This document shows, one piece after another, positions 47,151 through 56,960 of a stretch of 60,588 nt of DNA. Below the pieces are notes generated by a model, which worked only from the letters and a program-made list of their open reading frames with translations, was not told the origin of the DNA and did no database searches. How positions within the stretch are numbered: the first letter of the stretch is position 1; each line of letters opens with the position of its first letter. The translations under genes and the position numbers were made by a program. The stretch comes from Oscillospiraceae bacterium (GTDB taxonomy: Bacteria; Bacillota; Clostridia; Oscillospirales; Ruminococcaceae): positions 1 to 60,588 of the forward strand of contig JAFTYW010000051.1 of the NCBI GenBank assembly GCA_017461245.1, read 5' to 3'.

Positions 47151-47905
47151 TAGAAATATCCGTTTTTCCTTATCTCACGAGGCGTTGCTCCCACCTGCTT
47201 TTTTAAAACCTTTCTGAAATAGGAACTTGAGCTAAAGCTGAGCATATCGCTTATCTCCTCCACCTTTTTGTCGGTGGTCAAAAGGAGCTCGTTGCCCATC
47301 TCGCACAAAACCCTTTGTCTGTAATCGTTTGGAGTTGTGCCCGTACACTTTTTAAAAAGCGAGTACATATAAGGCTCGCTGATGGCGCACATCTCCGCAA
47401 TCTCGCCAAGCGAGCTGAAGGGGTATTTTCTTATGCATTCCTTTATAGCGTCGACCCGCTCTGCCTCTCTGTTCTCTGACGCAGGCTTTAAAAGAGGCGC
47501 CACCTCTGCCATCACGGCGTAAAATCGGCTAAGCGCATCTAAACTTACGCTCCTACCCTTTGTAGCGATAGCCATAACTTTTTCGGCAAACTCATCGCTG
47601 CAGTCTAAGCTCTGCAGTTCAAAATTCATCTTTTCGCTGACCGAAAGCTCGACAAAGGCAAACGAAAGAAACTGTATCTCGTCCTCGCCGTACCAATAGG
47701 ACTGATAGCCCAAATTTTTAGGGATAAAAAAGAGCTGCCCCTCTTTTACCTCTACGCTTTTTTTATCCGAAACCAGCTCGGCCCGTCCCTTTATCATATA
47801 GGCAAGAAAGTTTGTGGGCAGACCTTGTCGGTAATCGTTGTGGCGGTATTTTGAGAAGGTGATCTTAAGAAAATTAAAGTTGTTAGATAAAACTGCCGCT
47901 TTCAT
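47150..47905 (-). CDS. AraC-family transcriptional regulator
   Basis: 251 aa. N-terminal cupin-like sensing domain (RAELVSDKKSVEVKEGQLFF) and C-terminal double HTH (SSLGEIAEMCAISEPYMYSL and VEEISDMLSFSSSSYFRKVL then KKQVGATPREIRK). It probably activates the divergent oxidoreductase operon at 48014, whose promoter has a good -10 (TGATATAAT) but no clear -35, as expected for activator-dependent genes. The inducer is likely a sugar or sugar acid. Confidence 0.92.
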   Translation of the reverse strand: MKAAVLSNNFNFLKITFSKYRHNDYRQGLPTNFLAYMIKGRAELVSDKKSVEVKEGQLFFIPKNLGYQSYWYGEDEIQFLSFAFVELSVSEKMNFELQSLDCSDEFAEKVMAIATKGRSVSLDALSRFYAVMAEVAPLLKPASENREAERVDAIKECIRKYPFSSLGEIAEMCAISEPYMYSLFKKCTGTTPNDYRQRVLCEMGNELLLTTDKKVEEISDMLSFSSSSYFRKVLKKQVGATPREIRKNGYF

Positions 47906-48013
47906 CCGCTTTTACCCCATATTTATCATAGAATTTTACCTCTTTTTTATATTATATTATATTTTTTTGATTTGTCAATTTGATATAATGAACTTATACG
48001 GAGGTGCAAACCT

Positions 48014-49036
48014 ATGAAAACAAAACAGATCGTTTTTACCAAAATAAACACCGCAGAGCTCGTTGAGGTCGAATACGGCGAGCCTAAAGATAATGAGGTT
48101 GTTGTTGAAACGCTTTTTAGCTCGATAAGCTGCGGAACAGAGCGAGCCAACATAACGGGTGATGCCAACGTGAGCATTGCAACCGAGGAAAACCCGCCCG
48201 TTGTTTTCCCGAGATACTCGGGTTACAGCAGCAGCGGAGTTGTTATCGCAAAGGGCGACTCCGTTAGATCGGTAGAGGTCGGCGACAGGGTTGCGCTTTC
48301 CTGGAGCTATCACAAAAAGATAAACGTTATGTCCGAAAAGAACGTTGTTAAATTTGACGATACTGTGTCTTTTGAGGACGCCGCCCTATGCCAGATAGCA
48401 ACCTTTCCCCTGGCGGCAATAAGAAAGACCGAGCTTGAAATAGGCGAATCATGCTTAGTTATGGGGCTTGGAATTTTGGGCCTTTTCGCTGTTGCGCTTG
48501 CAAAGGCGGCAGGTGCAGTTCCCGTAATTGCAGTTGATCCCGTTAAAGAGAGGCGAGAAAAGGCGCTCAAATTCGGCGCCGACTACGCATTCGATCCTAA
48601 TGATGCTGATTTTGCCAAAAAGGTTAAAGCAGTAACAGGCGGCGGAGCCAACACCGCTATTGAGGTTACTGGGCTCGGAATAGGCCTTAATCAATGCCTT
48701 GACTGCATGGCAAGGTTTGGCAGGGTTGCGCTTTTGGGCTGCACAAGAGACAAAAACTTTAACGTTGACTACTACAGAAAGGTTCACGGCCCCGGCATAA
48801 AGCTTATAGGCGCTCACACCTTGGCCCGCCCCGAATCAGACTCCTCGGCAGGATATTTTACCCAGAGAGATGACATAAAATCCCTCTTAAAGCTCTGCGC
48901 TCTTAAGAGAATAAGCTTTAAGGCTATGGTTGACGCCGTCTACTCCCCCGAGGACTGCGGCGAGGTCTACACAAGGCTCATTGGTGACAGAAATTTCCCG
49001 ACAGTTTCGCAGTTTGATTGGAGGGAAATAAAATGA
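48014..49036 (+). CDS. Zinc-type medium-chain dehydrogenase
   Basis: 340 aa. SISCGTERANITGD in the GroES-like domain, PRYSGYSSSGVVIAKGDSVRSVEVGDRV, and a Rossmann motif CLVMGLGILGLFAVALAKAAG. The lack of several usual zinc ligands (no GHE motif) suggests a divergent member such as those acting with Gfo/Idh/MocA partners. ACGGAGGTG precedes the ATG. First gene of a three-gene operon; its stop overlaps the next start (ATGA). Confidence 0.88.
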   Translation: MKTKQIVFTKINTAELVEVEYGEPKDNEVVVETLFSSISCGTERANITGDANVSIATEENPPVVFPRYSGYSSSGVVIAKGDSVRSVEVGDRVALSWSYHKKINVMSEKNVVKFDDTVSFEDAALCQIATFPLAAIRKTELEIGESCLVMGLGILGLFAVALAKAAGAVPVIAVDPVKERREKALKFGADYAFDPNDADFAKKVKAVTGGGANTAIEVTGLGIGLNQCLDCMARFGRVALLGCTRDKNFNVDYYRKVHGPGIKLIGAHTLARPESDSSAGYFTQRDDIKSLLKLCALKRISFKAMVDAVYSPEDCGEVYTRLIGDRNFPTVSQFDWREIK

Positions 49037-50037
49037 AAAAGATAAAGATCGCGCAGATAGGCACAAGCCACTACTCGCACGGCTACGATATATTCAACTG
49101 CTTAAAAAGGCTTCCCGAGCATTTTGAAATAGTTGGCTACGCCCTGCCCGAAAACGAAAGAGAAAAGTTTCCGCATCGGAGAGAGAGTCTTGACGGATAC
49201 CGCGAGATGACGGTGGATGAAATTTTAAACGACCCCGAAATCACCGCCGTTACAATAGAAACCGAGGAAATATACCTTACAAAGTACGCCACGCTTGCCG
49301 CCGAGCACAAAAAGCACATTCACATGGAAAAGCCCGGCTCGCCCGACCCCGAAGCCTTTGAAAACCTCATAAACATTATAAAGAAAAACGGCACGGTTTT
49401 CAGCACGGGATATATGTACCGCCACAACCCCTACATAAAGGACTTAATGAGGCGCATAGAAAACGGCGAGCTTGGAGAAATAATCAGTGTTGAGGCTCAG
49501 ATGAACTGCTATCATCCCGAGGCGGCAAGAAGATGGTTTAAGACGTTTGACGGCGGAATGATGTTCTTTTTAGGTTGCCACCTTGTAGATCTTATCCTGC
49601 AAATTCAAGGCGCTCCGCAGGAGATAATTCCTCTGAGCACAAGCACACATACCGACGGCATTGACAGCATCGACTACGGAATGGCTGTTTTCAAATACAA
49701 AAACGGCGTTTCCTTTGCTAAGACCTCGGCGGTTGAGATGGGCGGATTTTTCAGACGCCAGCTTGTTGTGACGGGTACAAAGGGTACTGTGGAGGTAAGG
49801 CCGCTTGAGGCCTACAGAGAGGCAGACTATCACGTTACGGGTTACCGAGAGGTTTACAAAAAGGACTGGGGTGCCGACTCGCCCCGTGAAGTTTCAGAGA
49901 AATATGACCGCTACGACGATATGATGATCGCCTTTGCCGATATGGTAAACGGCAACGGCAAAACAAGCTTTAAGGGCTACGACTACGAGCTTGAGCTTTA
50001 CAAAACAGTGCTCAAGGCTTGCGGCTACAACATATAA
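49033..50037 (+). CDS. Gfo/Idh/MocA-family oxidoreductase
   Basis: 334 aa. N-terminal NAD fold KKIKIAQIGTSHYSHGYDIF, the EKPG motif in HIHMEKPGSPDP (catalytic Lys-Pro), and the C-terminal substrate domain with YRHNPYIKDLMRRIENGELG and GGMMFFLGCHLVDLI. Oxidises or reduces sugars, inositols or related compounds. ATG 49033 is used because GGAGGG lies 7 nt upstream; it overlaps the preceding stop by 4 nt. Cotranscribed with two other dehydrogenases under a divergent AraC regulator. Confidence 0.92.
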   Translation: MKKIKIAQIGTSHYSHGYDIFNCLKRLPEHFEIVGYALPENEREKFPHRRESLDGYREMTVDEILNDPEITAVTIETEEIYLTKYATLAAEHKKHIHMEKPGSPDPEAFENLINIIKKNGTVFSTGYMYRHNPYIKDLMRRIENGELGEIISVEAQMNCYHPEAARRWFKTFDGGMMFFLGCHLVDLILQIQGAPQEIIPLSTSTHTDGIDSIDYGMAVFKYKNGVSFAKTSAVEMGGFFRRQLVVTGTKGTVEVRPLEAYREADYHVTGYREVYKKDWGADSPREVSEKYDRYDDMMIAFADMVNGNGKTSFKGYDYELELYKTVLKACGYNI

Positions 50038-50050
50038 AAGGAGCAGAAAA

Positions 50051-51034
50051 ATGAAAGCTATACTTGTAAATGACGACAAATCACTTTCTTGGGCAAACGT
50101 TCCCGACCCCGTTATAAAATCCGACGAGGTGTTAGTTGAAATTCACGCCGCAGCGCTCAACCGCGCCGACCTTATGCAGAGAGAGGGCAACTATCCCCCG
50201 CCAGAAGGCTGTCCCGAATGGATGGGCCTTGAAATTGCGGGCGTTATCGTAGAGATGGGTGACGAGGCAAAGGAGAAATCTAACTATAAGATCGGCGACA
50301 TGGTTTGCGCCCTGCTTGGCGGCGGCGGATATGCCGAGTACGTCAGCGCCAAGTACGATATGCTGATGCCTGTTCCCGAAAACTGCTCTATGGTTGAGGC
50401 CGCCGCAATTCCCGAGGCTTTTGCGACCGCATATTTAAACCTCTTTATCGAGGGCAAAATTGAGGCGGGCAACACCCTCTTAATGAACGCGGGCGCATCG
50501 GGCCTTGCAAGCGTTATCATTCCTATGGCTAAGGCTTTTGGAATAAGAGTTATCACAACCGTGCGCTCTGATGAGCTTGCCGCATCCATAAAGCACCTTA
50601 ACGCCGACCTCGTTGTTAACACATCCAAAGAAGATATCGCAGAGGTTTTGAAGCGCGAGCTTGAGGCGGGACAGAGCGTTGACGTTGCCATCGACTGCCT
50701 CGGCGGCGAGATAATGGGCAAATGCATCCACTATCTTACCCACGGCGCAAGGTGGATAATGATTGCCGCACTTGCGGGCGAAAAGACCGAGATCGACCTT
50801 AGAAACATCTATATGAGAAACGTCAGAATAATCGGCAGCACCCTGCGCTCAAAGCCGCCTAAGGTCAAGGCAGAAATTCTTGCAAGCCTTGTAAAAGACG
50901 TATTCCCCAAAATTGAGTCGGGCGAGGTCAAGCCCACCATTCACGCCGTTCTTCCCATAGAGGAGGCCGAAAAGGCACACGATATTCTCTACAAAGGCAT
51001 GAACGTCGGTAAGGTTGTTTTAACTGTAAAATAA
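50051..51034 (+). CDS. Quinone oxidoreductase-like (PIG3-type) NADPH dehydrogenase
   Basis: 327-aa zinc-free medium-chain reductase: AAALNRADLMQREGNYPPPE, GLEIAGVIVEMGDEAKEKSN, LMNAGASGLASVIIPMAKAFG and the C-terminal EEAEKAHDILYKGMNVGKVV. This is the PIG3/QOR subfamily that reduces quinones or enones with NADPH. ATG 50051 with AGGAGCAG upstream is preferred to 49991. Third gene of the AraC-linked operon, 13 nt after the Gfo/Idh/MocA gene. Confidence 0.9.
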   Translation: MKAILVNDDKSLSWANVPDPVIKSDEVLVEIHAAALNRADLMQREGNYPPPEGCPEWMGLEIAGVIVEMGDEAKEKSNYKIGDMVCALLGGGGYAEYVSAKYDMLMPVPENCSMVEAAAIPEAFATAYLNLFIEGKIEAGNTLLMNAGASGLASVIIPMAKAFGIRVITTVRSDELAASIKHLNADLVVNTSKEDIAEVLKRELEAGQSVDVAIDCLGGEIMGKCIHYLTHGARWIMIAALAGEKTEIDLRNIYMRNVRIIGSTLRSKPPKVKAEILASLVKDVFPKIESGEVKPTIHAVLPIEEAEKAHDILYKGMNVGKVVLTVK

Positions 51035-51038
51035 AAAA

Positions 51039-51241
51039 GCCTCCCTCTGACGAGGGTAGCGAAGCGCCGAACGGTAGTGAATGACAGTCCTGCGGACTGT
51101 CAGAGCCGTGAGGTGACCGAGCCGCAGCGAGAAATGGATTTTGCCGAAGGCAAAAGACGGAAGGAGAGATTATCTCTTTTATTTTCTCTCCCCCAGTCAT
51201 TTTTGCAAAAATGACAGCCCCCTCGTAAGAGGGGGCCTTTT
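51039..51241. repeat. MITE-like inverted repeat
   Basis: About 200 bp starting AAGCCTCCCTCTGACGAGGG and ending CCCCCTCGTAAGAGGGGGCC, so the ends are inverted copies. Internal hairpins include GACAGTCC/GGACTGTC and TCATTTTTGCAAAAATGA. Related in style to 28571-28716. The terminal GAGGGGGCCTTTTTAT may also terminate the upstream operon. Confidence 0.75.
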
Positions 51242-51275
51242 TATTTCTGTAAGGCTATTTATCTATATTTTCTAT

Positions 51276-52070
51276 TCAGATTATAAACTTATCATCCTCG
51301 GTAAGACCTAATTTTTCTACCGCTCTTTCAAAGAGGGCGGGAGCACGTTCAAGCTCCTTGTTAGTATGAGCATCACTTCCGAGGTAGAATTTACAGCCGC
51401 AGTTTTTCGCAATTCTGTAAACCCTTAAAACCACCTCTTCGCTCTCGGCGCAGAAGTTCATATCGTCGGCGTTAAGCTCAATTCCCACTCCAAGCTCGGC
51501 CGCCTTTGTAAACAGCTCGGTCATCTCCTTTTCGGGAAGGGCCTTGAGGGTTTCAACATAGTCGTTAAAATCGGGGGTGATAAGCCTGCAGGTTAAATGC
51601 GCAAGACCGACCTTTTTAAAGGGCAGGTCAAGGCTTAAAACGTGGGCAAAGCGCTCTATCCAGGTTTTTACCCTCGCCTCTGTAGTAGCAACCTGCTCGC
51701 CCGTTACGGCAAAGCTTGTCATGTGAAAATGGGTTGTGGGGATTACAATAAAATCCATAAGCTCCATTTTTTCTTTTGTGATAGCAAGGGTTAAGTGGCG
51801 GTCAAGCTCGGTTTCGCAGCCGAACAAAAACCTTATTCCGTCTGCCTGCGGCAAGGGCTTTGCCTCGCTTATATGCTCGTAATTCTGCTTGCCGTACCAC
51901 TGGGTGTAGCCGGGAATATCGGTATCCCAGAAGTGATCGGTAAGGCAGAGGTTTTTAATGCCGTACTTCTTGGCATAAGCCAAAATAGCCTCGGGTGTCT
52001 GATTATCGTCGTGCGAACAAAGTGAAAGTCTTGAATGAATGTGCAGGTCGTTGTCACCGGTGTATTTCAT
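51276..52070 (-). CDS. PHP-domain phosphoesterase
   Basis: 264 aa. PHP metal motifs: DLHIHSRLSLCSHD (HxH), LCLTDHFW (DH), FGCETELD (E), THFH (H) and YLGSDAHT (DxH). Related to histidinol-phosphatase-type PHP proteins, but no his genes are nearby and the substrate is open. AAAAGGAGGCG precedes the ATG. Monocistronic between a repeat and the glgP terminator. Confidence 0.9.
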   Translation of the reverse strand: MKYTGDNDLHIHSRLSLCSHDDNQTPEAILAYAKKYGIKNLCLTDHFWDTDIPGYTQWYGKQNYEHISEAKPLPQADGIRFLFGCETELDRHLTLAITKEKMELMDFIVIPTTHFHMTSFAVTGEQVATTEARVKTWIERFAHVLSLDLPFKKVGLAHLTCRLITPDFNDYVETLKALPEKEMTELFTKAAELGVGIELNADDMNFCAESEEVVLRVYRIAKNCGCKFYLGSDAHTNKELERAPALFERAVEKLGLTEDDKFII

Positions 52071-52169
52071 TTGCGCCGCCTCCTTTTAACTCAAGTTTAC
52101 CACCCGTTAAAACCCTTGTCAGTGTACAATTTTCCTTTTAGATATGAACTATTTTCCTCAAAAGCAAAA

Positions 52170-52196
52170 CAAAAGCCGCCTTTTCGGCGGCTTTTG
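52170..52196. terminator. Bidirectional terminator after glgP
   Basis: AAAAGCCGCC TTTTC GGCGGCTTTT, symmetric stem with A and T runs. Confidence 0.9.
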
Positions 52197-54542
52197 TTAT
52201 TTTATTTTCCAAATTTCCTTGGCGTATTCTTTTATTGTTCGGTCAGACGAGAACCTGCCCGCATTACACATATTAAGCCAGCCTTTTTTAAGAAAAGCGT
52301 ACCTATCTTGATAACAGCGATTTGCCTCTATCTTGGCTTTAAGATAGCTGTCAAAATCATAAAGCAGATAGTAATGGTCAGCCTTATGCCAAGAAGCGCC
52401 CTTCAAAAGCGCGGTATAAAGTTCCTCAAACATACCGCTTCCGTCATCAGAAAGAGTGCCGTCAATAAGGGCATCTAAGCAGCGGCGGATGCGCGCGTCA
52501 CTCTTATAAAGCTCCTCGCTATCGTAGCTTTCATCTAGCAGCTCAATATCCTCGGTTTTTGCGCCGAAGCGGAAATTATTTTCTTCACCTGCCGCCTCAA
52601 AGATCTCGATATTTGCTCCGTCATAAGTGCCTATGGTTACGGCGCCGCCGAGCATAAGCTTCATATTGCCTGTTCCCGACGCCTCTGTTCCCGCAGTTGA
52701 GATCTGCTCTGAAACATCGGCGGCGGCAATTATCTTTTCAGCGTATGAGACATTGTAGTCCGAAATGAAAATGACCTTAATCTTATCCCTTACCTGCTCG
52801 TCATTTTCTATGAGCTTAGCAATTTCATTTATAAGCTTAATGACCGCCTTGGCTCTGAAATATCCCGGAGCGGCCTTTGCACCGAAAAGGAAGGTGGTGG
52901 GGGCAAAATCGGGTAAGGAGCCCTCTTTTATCTCAAAGTAAAGCTCTAAAATTGCAAGGGCATTTAAAAGCTGGCGCTTATATTCGTGCAGCCTTTTTAT
53001 CTGTGCATCAAGTATAAAATCGGGCGAAATTTCTCTGCCCTCTTTTTTGAGGATAAACTCGCAGAGCCTTTTTTTATTCTCAAGCCGCACAGCCGCAAAC
53101 TCATCTAAAACCGCCTTGTCGTCGGCATACCTTTCAAGCTCTTTGAGCCTATCGAGGTTGCAGACCCAATCCTCGCTGCCGATAAGCCTTGTAACGAGGT
53201 TAGAGAGCCCCGCGTTGCAGAGCTTTAGCCAGCGGCGCTGGGTAATGCCGTTCGTCTTGTTCTGAAACTTTTTGGGGTAGAGAGAGTAAAAGGCATTTAA
53301 AACATTGTCCTTTAAGATCTCGGTGTGAATGGCGGCAACGCCGTTTATATGGGCAGACACGGCGCAGGCAAGATATGCCATATTGACCCTGCCGTCCTGC
53401 ACTATCAAAAGCTGCGATAACTTATCGGGAGCAACCTTTTTTTGTCTTAACTCGGCGCGCATAGTCTTATCAATTCGCACAATTATGTGCGCGACCTCTT
53501 TTGAGACCCGCTTTACAAGCGCCATATCCCATTTTTCAAGCGCCTCGGGCATTACGGTGTGGTTTGTGTAGTTAAACACCTTTTTGCAGATTTCAAGCGC
53601 TCTGTCAAATTCAACACCCTCATTCATTAACAGCCTTACAAGCTCAGGAATTGAGATAACAGGGTGTGTATCGTTAAGCTGAATGGTTACAAAATCGGCA
53701 AGACGCTCAAAGTCACTGCCGTGTGCAGTCTTAAATTTTCTTAATATATCTTGAAGCGAGGCGGACGAGAAGAAATACTGCTGTTTCAACCTCAAAAGCT
53801 TTCCCGAAAAGGTTGAATCGTTGGGGTAAAGCACCCTCGAAATGTCCTCGGCGCGATTTTTCTGCCTTACCGACTGGTCATATTTCTGGTCGTTAAACAT
53901 TTCAAAATCAAACTGATTTAAGGGCTCTGCCTGCCAGAGCCGCAGAGTGTTTATGTGTTTTGCGCCGTAACCGATAATTGCCATATCGTAGGGCACAGCG
54001 CGCACATCGCCGTCAGAAAATCTAACGAGAACGCTCTCGGTCTCGCACCGCACAGACCAAGGGTCGCTTTCTGCTCCCCAATCGTCTAAGCTCTCTTTTT
54101 GAAAGCCGTTTTTAAAGCTTTGGCGGAAAAGTCCAAAGCGGTAACGGATTCCGTAACCGTCAAGCGCTAAACCGAGGGTTGCGGCGCTATCCAGAAAACA
54201 GGCGGCAAGCCTGCCAAGGCCGCCGTTGCCAAGCGCGGCATCCTCAATTTCCTCAAACTGTGAAATATCTGCTCCCAGAGTCTCTAAGACCTCTTTAGCC
54301 TCGTCTAAAAGACCCGCGCAGAGCAGGTTATTATAAATAGCTCTGCCCATCAAAAACTCTGCCGAGAAATAATAAGCTCTGCGTTTTTTATTATCGCGAA
54401 TTTTTGAGCGTTCCCAAGGCTTTGCAATCTCTGCCATGACCGCCTTTGAAACCGCTATGTGAAGTTCTTTTGTGCTTAAATCAGAAACCTTTTTCTGAAA
54501 CTCGGAAAGTGCAAATAGCTCTATCTTGTTTTTAAGATTCAA
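52197..54542 (-). CDS. glgP: Glycogen/maltodextrin phosphorylase
   Basis: 781 aa GT35 enzyme that releases glucose 1-phosphate from alpha-1,4-glucans. EDAALGNGGLGRLAACFLDS, DGYGIRYRFGLFRQ, LNDTHPVISIPELVRLL, and the PLP-binding EASGTGNMKLMLGG. Slightly shorter than E. coli GlgP (~815 aa), as in clostridial forms. It starts 1 nt after the malQ stop and is cotranscribed with it. With MalQ it makes a maltodextrin-to-glucose-1-phosphate pathway fed by the adjacent ABC importer. Confidence 0.96.
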   Translation of the reverse strand: MNLKNKIELFALSEFQKKVSDLSTKELHIAVSKAVMAEIAKPWERSKIRDNKKRRAYYFSAEFLMGRAIYNNLLCAGLLDEAKEVLETLGADISQFEEIEDAALGNGGLGRLAACFLDSAATLGLALDGYGIRYRFGLFRQSFKNGFQKESLDDWGAESDPWSVRCETESVLVRFSDGDVRAVPYDMAIIGYGAKHINTLRLWQAEPLNQFDFEMFNDQKYDQSVRQKNRAEDISRVLYPNDSTFSGKLLRLKQQYFFSSASLQDILRKFKTAHGSDFERLADFVTIQLNDTHPVISIPELVRLLMNEGVEFDRALEICKKVFNYTNHTVMPEALEKWDMALVKRVSKEVAHIIVRIDKTMRAELRQKKVAPDKLSQLLIVQDGRVNMAYLACAVSAHINGVAAIHTEILKDNVLNAFYSLYPKKFQNKTNGITQRRWLKLCNAGLSNLVTRLIGSEDWVCNLDRLKELERYADDKAVLDEFAAVRLENKKRLCEFILKKEGREISPDFILDAQIKRLHEYKRQLLNALAILELYFEIKEGSLPDFAPTTFLFGAKAAPGYFRAKAVIKLINEIAKLIENDEQVRDKIKVIFISDYNVSYAEKIIAAADVSEQISTAGTEASGTGNMKLMLGGAVTIGTYDGANIEIFEAAGEENNFRFGAKTEDIELLDESYDSEELYKSDARIRRCLDALIDGTLSDDGSGMFEELYTALLKGASWHKADHYYLLYDFDSYLKAKIEANRCYQDRYAFLKKGWLNMCNAGRFSSDRTIKEYAKEIWKIK

Positions 54543-54543
54543 C

Positions 54544-56052
54544 CTAAACTTCCTCTCTTAAAGGATTCATTCTGTGATAAAGCTGGGTGTAGTAAAGTAA
54601 AAATCCCGATGCGGCAGAATTTATCTGCTCGGGTAATGCCCTCCATTTCCAATTTACGCCGAGGGTGGAGGGTGTGTTCATTCTCGCCTCGGACGAAAGG
54701 CCGATAAGATCCTGCATAGTCAAAATTGCGGTGTCGGCGACAGACGCAAGCGCCGCAATCATCATTTTTTCGCGCAGTGCGGCGGGCGAGGCGGCGGCAA
54801 GATAGCGCATAGCCCTCTCTATGCTCTCTCCCGATGACGAGGCTATCCAGCCGTTTAGGGTGTCGTTATCGTGGGTACCTGTGTAGACCACGCTGTTTTT
54901 TGTGTGATTATGGGGCATATAGTCGCTCTCACCGCCGTCAAAGGCGAACTGCAGCACCTTCATTCCGGGGAAGCCGCTCTCGGAAAGGAGCTTTTTAACT
55001 CCGTCTGTCAAAAAGCCTAAGTCCTCTGCGATAATGGGCAGGTCGCCCAGCGCCTTTTTAAAGGCGTTAAAAAGCTCCATTCCCGGTCCTTTTCGCCAAA
55101 CACCGATTTTGGCATTTTCAGCACCGTAAGGAATACAGTAGTAAGCCTCAAAGCCTCTGAAATGGTCTATGCGCACTATATCGTAGGTGCAGAGGCTCAT
55201 TTTAAGGCGGCGGATCCAGAACTTAAATTTATCGCGGCGCATATATTTCCAGTTATAAACGGGGTTGCCCCAAAGCTGACCCTCCTCTGAAAAGGCATCG
55301 GGCGGGCAGCCTGCGACCTCGATAGGCTTAAAATCGCTGTCCAGCAAAAACTGCTTGGGGTTTGCCCAAACGTCTGCACTATCGGCCGATACGTAAATGG
55401 GCAGGTCGCCTATAATATGGATGCCCTTTGAGCCCGCGTACTTTTTAAGGGCCGTCCACTGCTTGAAAAAGAAGTACTGCAGCATTTTGTGATACAAAAT
55501 TCTGTCCTTTTCCTGTTCTTTCCAGAGCGCAAGGGCGGCTTTATCGCGGCGGCGAATGGAGTCTTCCCACTCACCGAAAGCCGCACCACCGTGCGCATCC
55601 TTGACCGCCATAAATAAGGCGTAGTCATCCAGCCAAACGGCACTTTTTTCGCAAAATCTATAGAAATCATCGGGGATTCTCACCTTAAAATTGGCAAAGA
55701 CCTTTTTAAAAACCTTTTCTCTACCCTCTTCTACGCGCTCAAAATCGACCTGCGATGCATCCTCTCCCCAGTTTATGCCCTCGTAGTCCTCTTTTTTGAG
55801 AAAACCCGAGCGGCAAAGCAGCTCAAGATCTATAAAAAACGGATTTCCCGCAAAGGACGAATAGCTCTGATAAGGCGAAGCGCCAAAGCCTGTGGGGCAA
55901 ACAGGCAATATCTGCCAGTACCTCTGACCAGCTCCCTTTAAAAAGTCGACAAAAGCATAGGCACTCTTTCCCAAAGTGCCTATTCCGCTCTCTGACGGCA
56001 GCGAAGAAATGTGCATTAGCACGCCGCTAGCTCTCACCCTTTGTTTTTCCAT
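54544..56052 (-). CDS. malQ: 4-alpha-glucanotransferase (amylomaltase)
   Basis: 502 aa GH77. RASGVLMHISSLPSESGIGT, QILPVCPTGFGASPYQSYSS, the nucleophile region YDIVRIDHFRGFEAYY, acid/base Glu in LPIIAEDLGFLT and YTGTHDNDTLNGW. Transfers glucan segments between malto-oligosaccharides and releases glucose. ATG 56052 with GTGAGGA upstream is preferred to an earlier in-frame start at 56097. It lies upstream of glgP and 70 nt after the permease genes, so all may be one transcription unit. Confidence 0.96.
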   Translation of the reverse strand: MEKQRVRASGVLMHISSLPSESGIGTLGKSAYAFVDFLKGAGQRYWQILPVCPTGFGASPYQSYSSFAGNPFFIDLELLCRSGFLKKEDYEGINWGEDASQVDFERVEEGREKVFKKVFANFKVRIPDDFYRFCEKSAVWLDDYALFMAVKDAHGGAAFGEWEDSIRRRDKAALALWKEQEKDRILYHKMLQYFFFKQWTALKKYAGSKGIHIIGDLPIYVSADSADVWANPKQFLLDSDFKPIEVAGCPPDAFSEEGQLWGNPVYNWKYMRRDKFKFWIRRLKMSLCTYDIVRIDHFRGFEAYYCIPYGAENAKIGVWRKGPGMELFNAFKKALGDLPIIAEDLGFLTDGVKKLLSESGFPGMKVLQFAFDGGESDYMPHNHTKNSVVYTGTHDNDTLNGWIASSSGESIERAMRYLAAASPAALREKMMIAALASVADTAILTMQDLIGLSSEARMNTPSTLGVNWKWRALPEQINSAASGFLLYYTQLYHRMNPLREEV

Positions 56053-56123
56053 CTTAAAAATCCTCACTTTGCATCTGTATACACCATATTTTACCATAAG
56101 CGCCCCAATAAAACAACACTAAT

Positions 56124-56960
56124 TTATCCCTTTACTGCGCCTGCAACAACGCCCTTTATGATATATTTCTGGCAGGAGGCATAGAAAATTATAATCGGGA
56201 TAATGGCAAGGACAAGCATTGCCATAAGTCCGCCGTAGTCGGTAGCGCCGTAGGCGCCCTGCATCGCAATCTGAATAGCAACAGGGATTGTTTTTTCGTC
56301 TGTTCCCAGCACAAGATAAGGCAGCAGATAGTCGTTCCATATCCACATAGCGTTGAGGATAGCAACGGTTATGGCGGTCGGCTTTAAAATTGGCAGCACC
56401 ACCATAAAAAAGCTTTGCAGAGGGTTACAGCCGTCAATGGTTGCCGCCTCCTCAATTTCAAGCGGAATGCTCTTTATAAAACCCGACAACATAAAGACCG
56501 AAAGTCCCGCTCCAAAGCCGAGATAGACAAGTGTAATACCAAAAACATTGTCGAAATTTACCTTGTTTACGATATACGTCATTGTATACATAACCATCTG
56601 AAACGGAACTATCATACTGAAAACAAAGATATAATAAAGCGCCTTGTTAAACCTTGACTTTACCCTTACGATATACCACGCCGTCATTGCCGTGCCGACA
56701 ACTATCAGAATGACCGACACCACAGTTATAAAGACCGACCTTAAAAACGCCGCAAAAAATCCGGAGGTGGTAAGGCCGTTTATATAGTTGTTAAGTCCGT
56801 TAAAGGTTTCGGCATTTGGCAATTCAAAGGGCGCTCCCGAGATATAAAGGCTCGACTTAAAGGAGTTTATCAGCACAATGACAAGGGGAATCAAAAACAC
56901 CGCCGCCAGCAGACAGAGAGCGGCAAAAAGCACAAGATTTGCTACACTTCTTTTTTGCAT
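56124..56960 (-). CDS. Sugar ABC transporter permease (MalG type)
   Basis: 278 aa, six membrane helices, with the EAA motif EIEEAATIDGCNPLQSFFMV LPI-type in the last cytoplasmic loop that contacts the ATPase. Begins where the MalF-type permease ends (shared base at 56960), so translation is coupled. Works with the permease and binding protein to import an oligosaccharide, most likely maltodextrin given malQ and glgP. Confidence 0.94.
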   Translation of the reverse strand: MQKRSVANLVLFAALCLLAAVFLIPLVIVLINSFKSSLYISGAPFELPNAETFNGLNNYINGLTTSGFFAAFLRSVFITVVSVILIVVGTAMTAWYIVRVKSRFNKALYYIFVFSMIVPFQMVMYTMTYIVNKVNFDNVFGITLVYLGFGAGLSVFMLSGFIKSIPLEIEEAATIDGCNPLQSFFMVVLPILKPTAITVAILNAMWIWNDYLLPYLVLGTDEKTIPVAIQIAMQGAYGATDYGGLMAMLVLAIIPIIIFYASCQKYIIKGVVAGAVKG

